From Hymenobacter translucens (lineage in GTDB: Bacteria; Bacteroidota; Bacteroidia; Cytophagales; Hymenobacteraceae): DNA of 64,000 bases. The stretch spans positions 682,001 to 746,000 of the forward strand of contig NZ_JAJERB010000001.1 of the NCBI RefSeq assembly GCF_020685205.1, written 5' to 3'. Of this stretch, positions 26,095 through 34,027 are shown piece by piece; within the stretch, counting starts at the first letter, position 1, and each line of letters starts with the position of its first letter. Under the pieces are notes generated by a model. It had not been told where the DNA came from. It saw only the letters and a list, made by a program, of their open reading frames with translations, and ran no database searches. The position numbers and the translations under genes are program-made.

Positions 26095-26532
26095 CTACTG
26101 CGCGACCGGGGGCTTGGAATAGCCGGGGCCGGCCGCAAAGGTGAGCCGCAGGCAGCACAAAGCTAGGAGCAGGGTCAGGGGCGTGAAGACTGCTTTTTCA
26201 AGCTCGTTTTTGGAAACCATGTTGCCGAGGGTATTCAGCAGAAAGAGCGCGGTCATCAGCCCGAATGCAATCTGCAGCACCACGGGCCGGACCCGCACGT
26301 TCAGCAGCCCGGCCCGGACAGCAGCCACGGCCAGCATCAGCAGGTTAAGCGTTATCGACACCGCTTCCAGCACCAGCAGCTGCTCCCGGCTTTCGACCCG
26401 TCCGCCCCAGACGATTCCGGCCGGCAGCACGCCCAGCACAATGAGCCCGTGGAACAGCACGACCAGGGTCAGGGTTGTCAGCAGGCCATAGAGGGCCACG
26501 GTAACGGGGAAATAACGGTTCAGGAGGGTCAC
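26095..26532 (-). CDS. four-helix integral membrane protein, unknown function
   Basis: About 145 aa with four hydrophobic helices (YFPVTVALYGLLTTLTLVVL; ITLNLLMLAVAAVRAGLL; VVLQIAFGLMTALFLLNTLG; VFTPLTLLLALCCLRLTF) and short loops. Similar small four-helix proteins of unknown role are frequent in Cytophagales. The start is uncertain: I use GTG at 26532 (giving TLLNRYFP); a TTG at 26553 is in frame. It heads a likely two-gene unit with the downstream membrane protein. Confidence 0.65.
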   Translation of the reverse strand: MTLLNRYFPVTVALYGLLTTLTLVVLFHGLIVLGVLPAGIVWGGRVESREQLLVLEAVSITLNLLMLAVAAVRAGLLNVRVRPVVLQIAFGLMTALFLLNTLGNMVSKNELEKAVFTPLTLLLALCCLRLTFAAGPGYSKPPVAQ

Positions 26533-26791
26533 AGGAAAAGAGTAGTTAAGCAAGCCCCTGGGTTGCCCATAAGCCGGGCACCGTTGGCGCGGCCAAGATA
26601 GGTGAGCAACTATTTATATTCAGCCAACCAGTTTTTTTCGGCAACGCAAAGGGGCGTTCCGCAGTACGCCTAAGCTCGGCAGCGGCAGCCCCTATCCACG
26701 CCAACGGAAACTAATCCGGGCAGCTGGCACTTCGCATCACGGCACCGCTCCGGTTTCCATCCGTTAGCTCATCCTCCCCGGTATTTAATTT

Positions 26792-27499
26792 ATGTCTTCC
26801 GTTTTTGATTCGCTGATTCCGGCCACCGAAGAAGCCCGCCTGCAGGCCCTGCACCGCTACCAGATCCTGAATGCCTCAAACGAGCAGCTGCTCGACGACA
26901 TCGTGGCCCTCACGGCCCGCCTGCTGCAGGTTCCCAGCGCCCTGATTTCGCTGGTCGACGAAAAGGAAGTGGTGTTCAAGTCCAACTACGGTATAGGCGG
27001 CGACCGGGTGCCGCGCAACCAGAGCATGTGCTCGGTGGCCGTGCTGCAGGACGGCATCACGGTGTACGAGAACCTGACGGAGGAAACCAGCGCCCTGGTA
27101 GACCCCACCGTGGTACGGCAGCTGAACATGCAGTTTTATGCCGGCCATTCGCTTAATACCCCGGAGGGCCACAATATCGGTACCCTGTGCGTGCTCGACT
27201 ACCAGCCCCGCCCCTTCACGGCTCCTGAGCGGGCGCTGCTCGGTACGATGGCCGGGGTCGTGATGCGCCTGCTGGAGCTGCGCCTCGTGCTGGCCCGCAA
27301 GCAGCAGACCTCGTTCCGGTTCTGGGACCCCGTCTACAAGGCCATCGGCGACCAGCTCAGCCGCCTCAACCGGTTCGCCGACGAGGCCCCGGCCCGCACG
27401 GACGCTCCTTACACCCTCGCTCCGGCCATCAACAAGGAAGCCACCGCCATGGCCGAAACCATCGACCAGTTTATTGCCGCCACGCTCAAGCGGGTATAA
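26792..27499 (+). CDS. GAF domain protein
   Basis: A 235-aa cytoplasmic protein whose residues about 25-165 form a GAF domain of the cyanobacterial-phytochrome-like class: DDIVALTARLLQVPSALIS, LVDEKEVVFKSNYG, SMCSVAVLQDGITVYENLTEE, FYAGHSLNTPEGHNIGTLCVLD. The remaining about 70 residues are helical, with no histidine-kinase or cyclase domain. It may sense a small ligand or redox state and act through a partner. The cysteine in SMCSVAV is in the usual chromophore/redox position, but bilin binding is not claimed. Confidence 0.85.
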   Translation: MSSVFDSLIPATEEARLQALHRYQILNASNEQLLDDIVALTARLLQVPSALISLVDEKEVVFKSNYGIGGDRVPRNQSMCSVAVLQDGITVYENLTEETSALVDPTVVRQLNMQFYAGHSLNTPEGHNIGTLCVLDYQPRPFTAPERALLGTMAGVVMRLLELRLVLARKQQTSFRFWDPVYKAIGDQLSRLNRFADEAPARTDAPYTLAPAINKEATAMAETIDQFIAATLKRV

Positions 27500-27520
27500 T
27501 ACGGTTGCGGCCGGTCTGTC

Positions 27521-28147
27521 CTAGCGCCCCAGTGCTTTCAGGTAAACGGGCGGAATGGCAAGCCCGTGGAACTGGTTGGTCAGGGCGTAGAGAATCAGCC
27601 CTGCCGTAACGACCCCGATAGCGCCAATACCCACTGCCTGCCGCCTGGCCGCCCGGCTGCCGAACGAAACCCGCGCTTTCCGGTAGTGGATGCTGGCGAT
27701 GTGCAGAAACACGGCCATCACGGCCAGAAAGTAGTAGGGAATAAAGAACAGGCTGAAGGGAAAGGTATTCATTCCCGCGGCTCCGAAATACAGGTTCGTA
27801 TCCAGCTTAAACCACAGGCGGCCGGTCAGCACTGCCCCGGTATGAACCAGCAGGAAAAAGGCCAGATACAGGCCCGAAAACAGCTGCACCCGCCAGGCAA
27901 CGCCCTGCGCCGGCTGGGTGCGGGCCTGGCGGAAAAGCCGGATGCCCGTAAACACCTGCGTGACCACGGCCAGCAGGAGCAGCGGCTCTATTACCCGGTT
28001 GCGGTAGATCAGCCGCAGCAGATTCATCACCGCTAGATGCGCCGGCACGCCTCCCAAAGCCGCCAGATGATTTACCAGGTGAGTTAGAATAAACACGGCC
28101 AGCAACAGGCCGGTCCAGTAATGCCAGGTGATGATACTACGCCGCAT
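27521..28147 (-). CDS. cytochrome b-like integral membrane protein
   Basis: 208 aa, five hydrophobic segments. The first reads WHYWTGLLLAVFILTHLVNHL, with several histidines well placed for haem ligation (H9, and two His in THLVNHL). Others lie at LFSGLYLAFFLLVHTGAVL and FFIPYYFLAVMAVFLHIASIHY. The pattern resembles the SdhC/FrdC-type cytochrome b fold, but no partner flavoprotein or iron-sulphur gene is adjacent, so the role is unclear. It is divergent from the SDR gene, with an interrupted palindrome in the shared promoter region. Confidence 0.6.
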   Translation of the reverse strand: MRRSIITWHYWTGLLLAVFILTHLVNHLAALGGVPAHLAVMNLLRLIYRNRVIEPLLLLAVVTQVFTGIRLFRQARTQPAQGVAWRVQLFSGLYLAFFLLVHTGAVLTGRLWFKLDTNLYFGAAGMNTFPFSLFFIPYYFLAVMAVFLHIASIHYRKARVSFGSRAARRQAVGIGAIGVVTAGLILYALTNQFHGLAIPPVYLKALGR

Positions 28148-28187
28148 CAGGTGCGTTTTTGCTTTACGGCTGCAATACTAGCCACTA

Positions 28188-28209
28188 TATAGGTGAATTA
28201 CTACCTATA
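28188..28209. promoter_or_regulatory. candidate operator between divergent genes
   Basis: TATAGGT and ACCTATA form perfect 7-bp arms around an 8-nt spacer, in the 162-bp region between the cytochrome b-like gene and the SDR gene. It is typical of a dimeric repressor site; no regulator gene is nearby. Confidence 0.4.
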
Positions 28210-28309
28210 CCGGCACCGCCCCGGTACTCCCTGAGAAGTTTGGTTTGGCTGCAACCCCCGGGGCCGGGCTGCGGTTATACACCACATTCTTCGTTCACCC
28301 GCAAGCATT

Positions 28310-29026
28310 ATGGAATCCCTAAACGGAAAAATTGCCCTCGTCACGGGCGCAGGAAAAGGAATCGGCCGGGCCGTAGCCATTGCCCTGGCGCAGGAAGGCG
28401 TACACGTGGGCCTGCTGGCCCGCACCGAAAGCCAGCTCCAGGACGTAGCCCGCGAAATTGAAGCCCTGGGCGTGAAAACCGCCGTGGTTGCGGCCGACGT
28501 GGCCGACCGCACGACCGTGGAGGCGGCCGTGGCCCAGGTCCAGGAACAGCTGGGCGCCATCGATATTCTGATCAACAACGCCGGCATCGGCACGTTCGCC
28601 AAAGTAGTGGATATGCCGCCCGCCGAGTGGGAGCATATTGTGCAGGTCAACCTGATGGGCACCTACTACGCTACCCGCGCCGTGCTGCCCGCCATGATTG
28701 CCCGCGAAACCGGCGACATCATCAACATCGCCTCTACCGCCGGCCAGCGGGGCGCGGCCACGACCAGCGCCTACAGCGCCTCCAAGTTCGCCATCCTGGG
28801 TTTCACCGAGTCGCTGATGCAGGAGGTACGCAAGCAGAACATCCGCGTGTCGGCCCTCACGCCCAGCACCGTGGCCACCGAGCTGGCTATTAGCAACAAC
28901 CTCACCGACGGCAACCCCGACAAGGTGATGCAGCCCGAGGACTTGGCTGAGTTCATCATTGCCCAGCTCAAGCTCAACCGCCGCATCTTTATCAAGGAAG
29001 CCGGCATGTGGAGCACCAACCCGTAG
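28310..29026 (+). CDS. short-chain dehydrogenase/reductase, 3-ketoacyl-ACP reductase-like
   Basis: A 238-aa classical SDR. The cofactor motif is TGAGKGIG (residues 12-19), and NNAG lies at 89-92. The catalytic set is S142, Y155 and K159 (YSASK). The pattern [12 protein letters not shown], with an Arg after strand 2, suggests NADPH. Members close in sequence are annotated as 3-ketoacyl-ACP reductase, but without neighbouring fatty-acid genes the substrate is open. A very long palindromic terminator follows. Confidence 0.92.
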   Translation: MESLNGKIALVTGAGKGIGRAVAIALAQEGVHVGLLARTESQLQDVAREIEALGVKTAVVAADVADRTTVEAAVAQVQEQLGAIDILINNAGIGTFAKVVDMPPAEWEHIVQVNLMGTYYATRAVLPAMIARETGDIINIASTAGQRGAATTSAYSASKFAILGFTESLMQEVRKQNIRVSALTPSTVATELAISNNLTDGNPDKVMQPEDLAEFIIAQLKLNRRIFIKEAGMWSTNP

Positions 29027-29064
29027 TAGTTGGCTGCTGGCTTTAAGCTGATGGCGGTTAGCGT

Positions 29065-29112
29065 AAAAAAGGAGCTGCCCTATCCCGGCCGGGATAGGGC
29101 AGCTCCTTTTTT
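29065..29112. terminator. bidirectional terminator, 48-bp perfect palindrome
   Basis: AAAAAAGGAGCTGCCCTATC and onward forms a perfect 24+24 bp palindrome with A and T tracts at the ends. It is placed between the SDR gene and the convergent PAP2 gene. Confidence 0.9.
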
Positions 29113-29216
29113 AATAATGGTCTGCGTTGGCAAGGAGCGCAAAACACCTGCTTGATATACAGTCGGATGTGGTAGGCTGGTCTGGTTTAGAAGAAGTTCG
29201 AAACCGGTGTCCCAAG

Positions 29217-30047
29217 CTACAGCCGTTTCGAAATCAGCAGGCCGCCGTAGGAGTGGCCGTTTACATTCAGCCCCTGAACCGGCGCGAACGAATAACCCGC
29301 GCCCCTGGCTTTGTGCAGCTGGGGCACCATGATGCCCACGGTAGCTCCCACCGCGTAGCCCACGATGTTGTCGGTCAGGAAGTGCTTGCCGGCTTCCATG
29401 CGGGCGTAGGCGACTGCCGCGGGCAGCACGGCCGCGGCGGTCCAGATGTAAGGCTCGGCGGCGGAGCCGGGGTTGAAGTCGTGCAGGACCTTGGCCGTGA
29501 AAAAGGTGACTGTAGCGGAATTGGCGGTGTGTCCGCCGAAAAAGGAGTTCGTAGCAACCGGCTGGGTGCGCCGGCTGCCTCCTTCGGGGCCGTAGAGGTA
29601 GGGCCGGTACCGGTACGTGGTACCCACGGTCGAAGCGAATATGGCATTCGTAGCCATCATGGCTTCCACGTAAAGCACCGCCACCTGCCCGAAACGCCCC
29701 CGGGAAGCCGGGTTCAGCGCAAGCACCCCGGGCGCAAGGCCCATCGTCGGGTAAAACAGCAGGTCGCTGACGAGCTGGGCCCGCTCACTGTAGCGGCCGG
29801 CTACAAACCGGTCGATGCGGGGCACGTCGCTTTTGCGGAGCAGGGCCAGCTCGGCCTCGGTGGGAACGCGCTTTTGCTGCACGAGGTAAAGGCCGGTTAC
29901 GCCTATGCCGGTCAGGCCGGTGATAATGGCCCCATCCACAAGCAGGCGGGTGTGGTAGGGCGAAGCGGACGGGGTCGACTGGGCCCGGCCGGGCTCAGCG
30001 GCAAGCAGCAGGGTGGCGGCAAGCCAGAGGGAGACGAAAAGCTTCAT
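29217..30047 (-). CDS. PAP2 family phosphatase
   Basis: A 276-aa exported or membrane protein with a signal peptide (MKLFVSLWLAATLLLAAEPGRA). It carries the three PAP2 acid-phosphatase signatures: an R-rich motif near YRYRPYLYG (motif 1), SFFGGHTAN (motif 2, His nucleophile/acid region), and ARMEAGKHFLTDNIVGYA (motif 3, with conserved R, H and D). Lipid phosphatases of this type remove phosphate from undecaprenyl-diphosphate or phosphatidate in the periplasm. The hydrophobic segments are fewer than in UppP/PgpB, so a secreted vanadium-haloperoxidase-like member is also possible. Confidence 0.85.
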   Translation of the reverse strand: MKLFVSLWLAATLLLAAEPGRAQSTPSASPYHTRLLVDGAIITGLTGIGVTGLYLVQQKRVPTEAELALLRKSDVPRIDRFVAGRYSERAQLVSDLLFYPTMGLAPGVLALNPASRGRFGQVAVLYVEAMMATNAIFASTVGTTYRYRPYLYGPEGGSRRTQPVATNSFFGGHTANSATVTFFTAKVLHDFNPGSAAEPYIWTAAAVLPAAVAYARMEAGKHFLTDNIVGYAVGATVGIMVPQLHKARGAGYSFAPVQGLNVNGHSYGGLLISKRL

Positions 30048-30102
30048 GGGCAGGCAAAAACAGGATAACGCACGAAGTCATACCGGGGTTAAAGGGTCGA
30101 TT

Positions 30103-30882
30103 CTACCGCAGATCGGCCTGCCGCATCCAGCCCTTGGTGGTTACTTTTTCCCAGTTCGTGAACGTGACGTAAACGGCCTCTCCCCGCCGATCTATCACCC
30201 GGACTTTGTCGCCCTGCTCGCAGTAGGCGCGGCGGGGCTGCGTCAAGTCGGGCGAGTTGTGAAAGTAGGCCCGGGCCACCTGTACCACCGCCGTCCCGGC
30301 CGCCGGGCCCGCCGGCCGGGGTTCCGGTTCGGCGGGTGCCGGGTTTACTTCCTGCCCGTAGTCTTGCGCAGCCGGCGGAGCGGACCGGGGCGCCGGGCGG
30401 GTCCGGGCAGCCGTCGGCGAGGGGCTGCCCGCTACCCGGGTCAGCTCGGCCGACTTCAGCCAGCCCACGACCGTGGCCCCGTTGGGTAAGCGGAAGCTGG
30501 TTTGCACAAAGCCGCCCCGCTCTTCGGTGCCGTACAGCAGGTCGCCGCGGCGCAGGTAGTTGCCACTGGGCCGGCCCTGTTCGGGAGCGTCGAAAAAGTA
30601 CGCGGTTTCGACCCGCACCCGGTACGGGCGGCCCGCAGAAGCTGGTGGGGCAGCGGCAGGCGTGGGAGCCGACGCAGCCGCGGGCGTCGCCGCAGTTGGC
30701 TCGGCTGCCGCGGGCTCATCGACCCGCAGCTCAGAGCTTTCCCGCCGGGACGTGTCATCAGAGCAGGAAGCCAGCAGCCCAGCAGCCAACAGAAAGATAA
30801 AACCCGACGCTTTTTTAGCTGACTTCCCGCTGCCGGAGGGGCCGCTGGCCGCCCCGGCTACCTGTTGTGCTTGCTGCTTCAT
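30103..30882 (-). CDS. lipoprotein with two SH3-like domains
   Basis: 259 aa. After a charged N-terminus comes a hydrophobic stretch with lipobox LLASCS (cysteine near residue 40). A Pro/Ala/Thr-rich linker leads to a first bacterial SH3-like domain at about 85-150 (PYRVRVETAYFFDAP, YLRRGDLLYGTEERGGFVQT, GWLKSAEL). A second linker leads to a second SH3-like domain at about 200-259 (VQVARAYFHNSPDL, CEQGDKVRVIDRRGEAVYVTF, GWMRQADL). Such modules bind peptidoglycan or peptides at the cell envelope. The function is otherwise unknown. Confidence 0.75.
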   Translation of the reverse strand: MKQQAQQVAGAASGPSGSGKSAKKASGFIFLLAAGLLASCSDDTSRRESSELRVDEPAAAEPTAATPAAASAPTPAAAPPASAGRPYRVRVETAYFFDAPEQGRPSGNYLRRGDLLYGTEERGGFVQTSFRLPNGATVVGWLKSAELTRVAGSPSPTAARTRPAPRSAPPAAQDYGQEVNPAPAEPEPRPAGPAAGTAVVQVARAYFHNSPDLTQPRRAYCEQGDKVRVIDRRGEAVYVTFTNWEKVTTKGWMRQADLR

Positions 30883-31059
30883 CGACGTGGCATTTACTGA
30901 ACAATACCCCTACGGGCTGCCGGCTTTTACGCAGTCCGGGCCCTTTGCGACGAAACCCGGGCCTGCCCTTCCACTGAGCGGTTCAGCCCATGCGGGCTGC
31001 TTTTCGTAAATGAGGCCCGTCGAAGGGCCGATGCCAGGTGCGGCCCTCCCCTATTGCTT

Positions 31060-31893
31060 ATGGAAATACGTCCTCCCGAAAACGCCTCCCGCTGGCGGCA
31101 AGCCGCTTACCGCGTCATCTTTGAATCCGATACCCGGGCCGGCCAGCTCTTCGACATTGCGCTGCTGGCAGCCATTCTGCTGAGCGTGATGACGGTAATG
31201 CTGGAAAGCGTGCAGGGCATCGAAGCCCGCTTTGGCCCGGAGCTGCGGATGGTGGAGTGGGCATTTACCGGGCTGTTTGTAATCGAGTACCTGATGCGGC
31301 TGGCCGTGGTGCGCCGTCCCCTGAGCTACGCCCTGAGTCCGCTGGGCATCATCGACTTCCTGGCCATCGTGCCCACGGTGGCCGCGCTGGTCTTGGTGGG
31401 CAGCCGCTACCTGCTCGTCATCCGGACGCTGCGGCTGCTGCGGGTATTCCGCATCTTTAAGCTGGGGCAGTTCGTGGGCGAGGGCGAGTTTATCCTGAGT
31501 GCCCTCAAAGCCAGCCGCTACAAGATCCTGGTGTTCCTGACGACCGTCTTTACGCTGGTTATCGTGATTGGAACGATGATGTACGTGATAGAAGGTGGCC
31601 AAAACGGCTTTACCAGCATCCCCAAAAGCATCTACTGGGCCATCGTCACGCTGACCACCGTGGGCTACGGGGATATCTCGCCCGTCACGGTACTGGGCCA
31701 GAGCCTGGCCTCGGTGCTGATGATTCTGGGCTACGCCATCATTGCCGTGCCCACCGGCATCGTCTCGGCCCAGATGTCGGGTGCCGGCGCCCAGGCCCGG
31801 CCGGTGTTCAAACAGGTCGTCTGCCACGTCTGCCAGGCCCCTGACCACCGCGACGATGCCGAATTCTGCTGGCGCTGCGGGGAAAAGCTGTAA
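31060..31893 (+). CDS. voltage-gated potassium channel with C-terminal zinc ribbon
   Basis: A 277-aa six-helix ion channel. S1 lies at about 32-50 and S2 at 65-83. The S4 sensor IRTLRLLRVFRIFKL at 121-135 has Arg every third position. S5 lies at about 155-176, then the pore with selectivity filter TVGYGD (200-205), and S6 to about 237. The last 25 residues contain two CxxC pairs (C255/C258 and C270/C273), a probable zinc ribbon facing the cytoplasm, which is unusual for bacterial Kv channels. The ATG at 31060 is used. Confidence 0.9.
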   Translation: MEIRPPENASRWRQAAYRVIFESDTRAGQLFDIALLAAILLSVMTVMLESVQGIEARFGPELRMVEWAFTGLFVIEYLMRLAVVRRPLSYALSPLGIIDFLAIVPTVAALVLVGSRYLLVIRTLRLLRVFRIFKLGQFVGEGEFILSALKASRYKILVFLTTVFTLVIVIGTMMYVIEGGQNGFTSIPKSIYWAIVTLTTVGYGDISPVTVLGQSLASVLMILGYAIIAVPTGIVSAQMSGAGAQARPVFKQVVCHVCQAPDHRDDAEFCWRCGEKL

Positions 31894-31954
31894 ACACGGC
31901 GGGCGCCAGACTTTGCCTGCGGGACCTGCCGGGTGCAACTTCTTACTGGCCGGG

Positions 31955-32284
31955 CTACTGCGGCTGGGCGGGCTGAAACCAGCGCTGGTAGGCCGGCGCG
32001 ACCAGCCGCTGCCACTCCGGGTGCCGCTTCAGGTAGGCCGTCACGAACGGGCACAGGGGAATCAGCGGAAGCTGCCGCCGCTCAATTTCCGCCAGCACCT
32101 TTTCCACGAGGGCCGAGCCCACCCCCTGCCCTTCCAGCTCGCCGGGCACTTCGGTGTGGAACAGCGCCAGCGCCCCGTCCCGCTCCCCGTACTCCATAAA
32201 GGCAGTGGAATGGTTGACGGTCAGCTCGAAGCGGTGGCCGCCGGGGTTATCGATGAGGGGGAGGTTCTGGAATTCGGGTTTCAT
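31955..32284 (-). CDS. GNAT-type N-acetyltransferase, YidJ-like
   Basis: A 109-aa minimal GNAT enzyme of the YjdJ/GCN5-related small family: NPGGHRFELTV, MEYGERDGALALFHTEVP, the acetyl-CoA loop EGQGVGSALVEKVL, LIPLCPFVTAYLKRHPEW. These proteins acetylate small amines; the substrate is unknown. The ATG at 32284 starts the domain. It is convergent with the potassium channel. Confidence 0.85.
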   Translation of the reverse strand: MKPEFQNLPLIDNPGGHRFELTVNHSTAFMEYGERDGALALFHTEVPGELEGQGVGSALVEKVLAEIERRQLPLIPLCPFVTAYLKRHPEWQRLVAPAYQRWFQPAQPQ

Positions 32285-32377
32285 AGGGTAATAAAGCAGA
32301 TGATAGACTAGATCGGCCCAGGCCGGTGGGCTAAAACTAGCGAGTGTTGAGCTGGAATGCATACCCAACAAAACGAA

Positions 32378-32409
32378 AAGCGCCGCTCTGGGAAACCAGG
32401 ACGGCGCTT
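32378..32409 (-). terminator. intrinsic terminator
   Basis: An outer stem of 8 bp (32378-32385 with 32402-32409) and an inner CTGG/CCAG helix with a GAAA loop are followed on the minus strand by a T-rich stretch. It lies 28 bp after the stop at 32437. Confidence 0.6.
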
Positions 32410-32436
32410 CGTGTGAGAAGGTTGGTTGGACGGCTA

Positions 32437-33162
32437 CTACAGCTTGACGCCCTGGGCCCCCATAGCCTGTTCCTGGTGAGCGTGGTTGGCCTTGTACTCG
32501 GCGTGCTGGGCATCGGTACGCTCAGTGCCCAGGCTGGTCAGGTTTTCGCGCAGCTTGTCAGCGGGCATATCAGCGCCGTACGCGGGCGTGCCCGGCTGCT
32601 GCCGCCACGACTGGTACAGGGTACCGGCGTCCACGGCGTCGAAGCCCAGCTCTTCCACCAGGGCCATTACTTTCTGCTTGGCGGCGGCATCATCGCCAGC
32701 TACGGGCAGGCTGATGCGGCCGGGCGTGCCGACGGGCTGCCCCTTCTCCACGATGTGGTGGGCGTAGATGTTGTTGAACACCTTCACCATCGGCCGACCC
32801 AGGTGCTGCTGCACCCACTCACTCTCAGTCAGGCTGCCCGCTTCCAGCTCCGCAATCTTCCCGTCGCGCAGCATGGGGTAGTAGTTGCTCGTGTCGATGA
32901 CGGGCACCCCGGCCTGTACGCCCGCCAGCAGGTCCTTGGGCAGTTCGGGAATGTTCTTGAGCGGAATGGTTACCACGATCAGGTCGGTGCCGCGCCAGGC
33001 GGCTTCCTGAGCAGTGACGGGCGTAGCGCCGGTTTTCCGGGCCAGGTCCTGCAGCGTCTCGGGGCCGCGGGAGTTGGCGATATATACTGAATGGCCGAGG
33101 CCCGTAAGCCGCACGGCCAGGGCGCTGCCGATGTGGCCGGCGCCGATGATTCCAATGTTCAT
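32437..33162 (-). CDS. NADP-binding reductase, F420-dependent oxidoreductase-like family
   Basis: A 241-aa Rossmann protein beginning MNIGIIGAGHIGSALAVRL with a canonical GxGxxG, then VYIANSRGPETL, where S/R after strand 2 favours NADP(H). It continues DLIVVTIPLKNIPELP, GVPVIDTSNYYP and KVFNNIYAHHIVEKG. This is the NADPH-dependent F420 reductase-like domain widespread in bacteria that lack F420; the true reductant and substrate are unknown. I use ATG 33162; an ATG six codons earlier (33180) is in frame. Confidence 0.85.
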   Translation of the reverse strand: MNIGIIGAGHIGSALAVRLTGLGHSVYIANSRGPETLQDLARKTGATPVTAQEAAWRGTDLIVVTIPLKNIPELPKDLLAGVQAGVPVIDTSNYYPMLRDGKIAELEAGSLTESEWVQQHLGRPMVKVFNNIYAHHIVEKGQPVGTPGRISLPVAGDDAAAKQKVMALVEELGFDAVDAGTLYQSWRQQPGTPAYGADMPADKLRENLTSLGTERTDAQHAEYKANHAHQEQAMGAQGVKL

Positions 33163-33265
33163 AATCGGGAAAGTTTGCATAGGTGACTCGCCGGCACTGC
33201 GCCGCCGCAGGGAGTTAAACAGTCAAGGCGAGGAATTGCTTTTCCCTACAGACTTTCCAGAACGA

Positions 33266-33299
33266 ACAACGCCGCCTGAGTTTCCCCGGGCGGCGTTGT
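33266..33299. terminator. hairpin, possible terminator
   Basis: A perfect 11-bp stem (33266-33276 with 33289-33299) with a 12-nt loop lies just downstream of the frameshifted lipoprotein gene. There is no convincing T-run on either strand. Confidence 0.4.
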
Positions 33300-33351
33300 A
33301 GCAGATTGATGAAACGCTAGCGGAGCAAACCAAATGCTCAGGTCGTTATGG

Positions 33352-33950
33352 TTAGCATGGGTAGAAAAATTCTACTTCCTGGAGGCGACCCTGTTTGAAG
33401 ATCAGATCCAGGGCTGCGTCCTGCGGTGCCCCATCCTTATAGAAGGGCAGGCGCAGTACCTCCCGGGGCGGCCGCTGGCAGGGGCATCAGCTTCTTTGGC
33501 AGCTTCCGGATAGAAGCGACGGACGTCCTCCAAGGTAGTATTCTGGTTAAGCTCAAGCCTTCCCAGCTTGCCCTGGAACTTGCCTGTTGTGACGTCGAAG
33601 CCCGCCAGCACGGCCTGGGTGCCGCCAACTTCGTAGCTTGTTTTGCCATAGTACCAGTAGTCCCCATTGGCATTGTTAACGGGCTCCAGTTCACCGCCGC
33701 ACTCCACGACTCCTTTAGCAATGCTGTCGGGGCGGCCCATCTGCTTGGTCAGCACTTCCGTGCTCAGCTTCATGTGCGGCTTGCTGTTGATGGTAAGCAT
33801 GCTCAGCTCAATGTGCTCAGGACTGGCGCTCGCTACCTCCGGCTGAGCTTTAGCCAAGTGGTCCGCCTCTGATGCGGTTACGTCAATGGAGGTGTTGCTT
33901 TGGCAGGCTGCATGCAAAAGCAGTGCAGGAGCCAATAAAGGGTATTTCAT
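33352..33950 (-). pseudogene. lipoprotein gene with a one-base frameshift near 33465
   Basis: From ATG 33950 the product starts with a lipoprotein signal (MKYPLLAPALLLHAAC, cysteine 16). It reads well to RFYPEAAKEADAPASGR, then ends in the unrelated tail YCACPSIRMGHRRTQPWI (stop at 33402). If one base is restored in the CCCGGGG run at 33462-33468, the frame continues EVLRLPFYKDGAPQDAALDL to EVEFFYPC and stops at 33352. That gives a total of exactly 199 codons plus stop. The restored tail fits the style of the rest. It is either a natural disruption or a homopolymer sequencing error. No enzyme family is recognised. Confidence 0.75.
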
Positions 33951-33981
33951 GAGGCTATTTAGAAAGTCGTAATCGAATAAT

Positions 33982-34018
33982 AAAAAAGGCGGGGCCACAC
34001 CTAACCGGTTAGCCCCGC
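33982..34018 (-). terminator. intrinsic terminator of hutU
   Basis: Stem GCGGGGC/GCCCCGC (33989-33995 with 34012-34018) plus an inner TAACC/GGTTA helix. On the minus strand it is followed by CCTTTTTTA, 10 bp after the hutU stop. Confidence 0.7.
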
Positions 34019-34027
34019 TCCTGCTTT

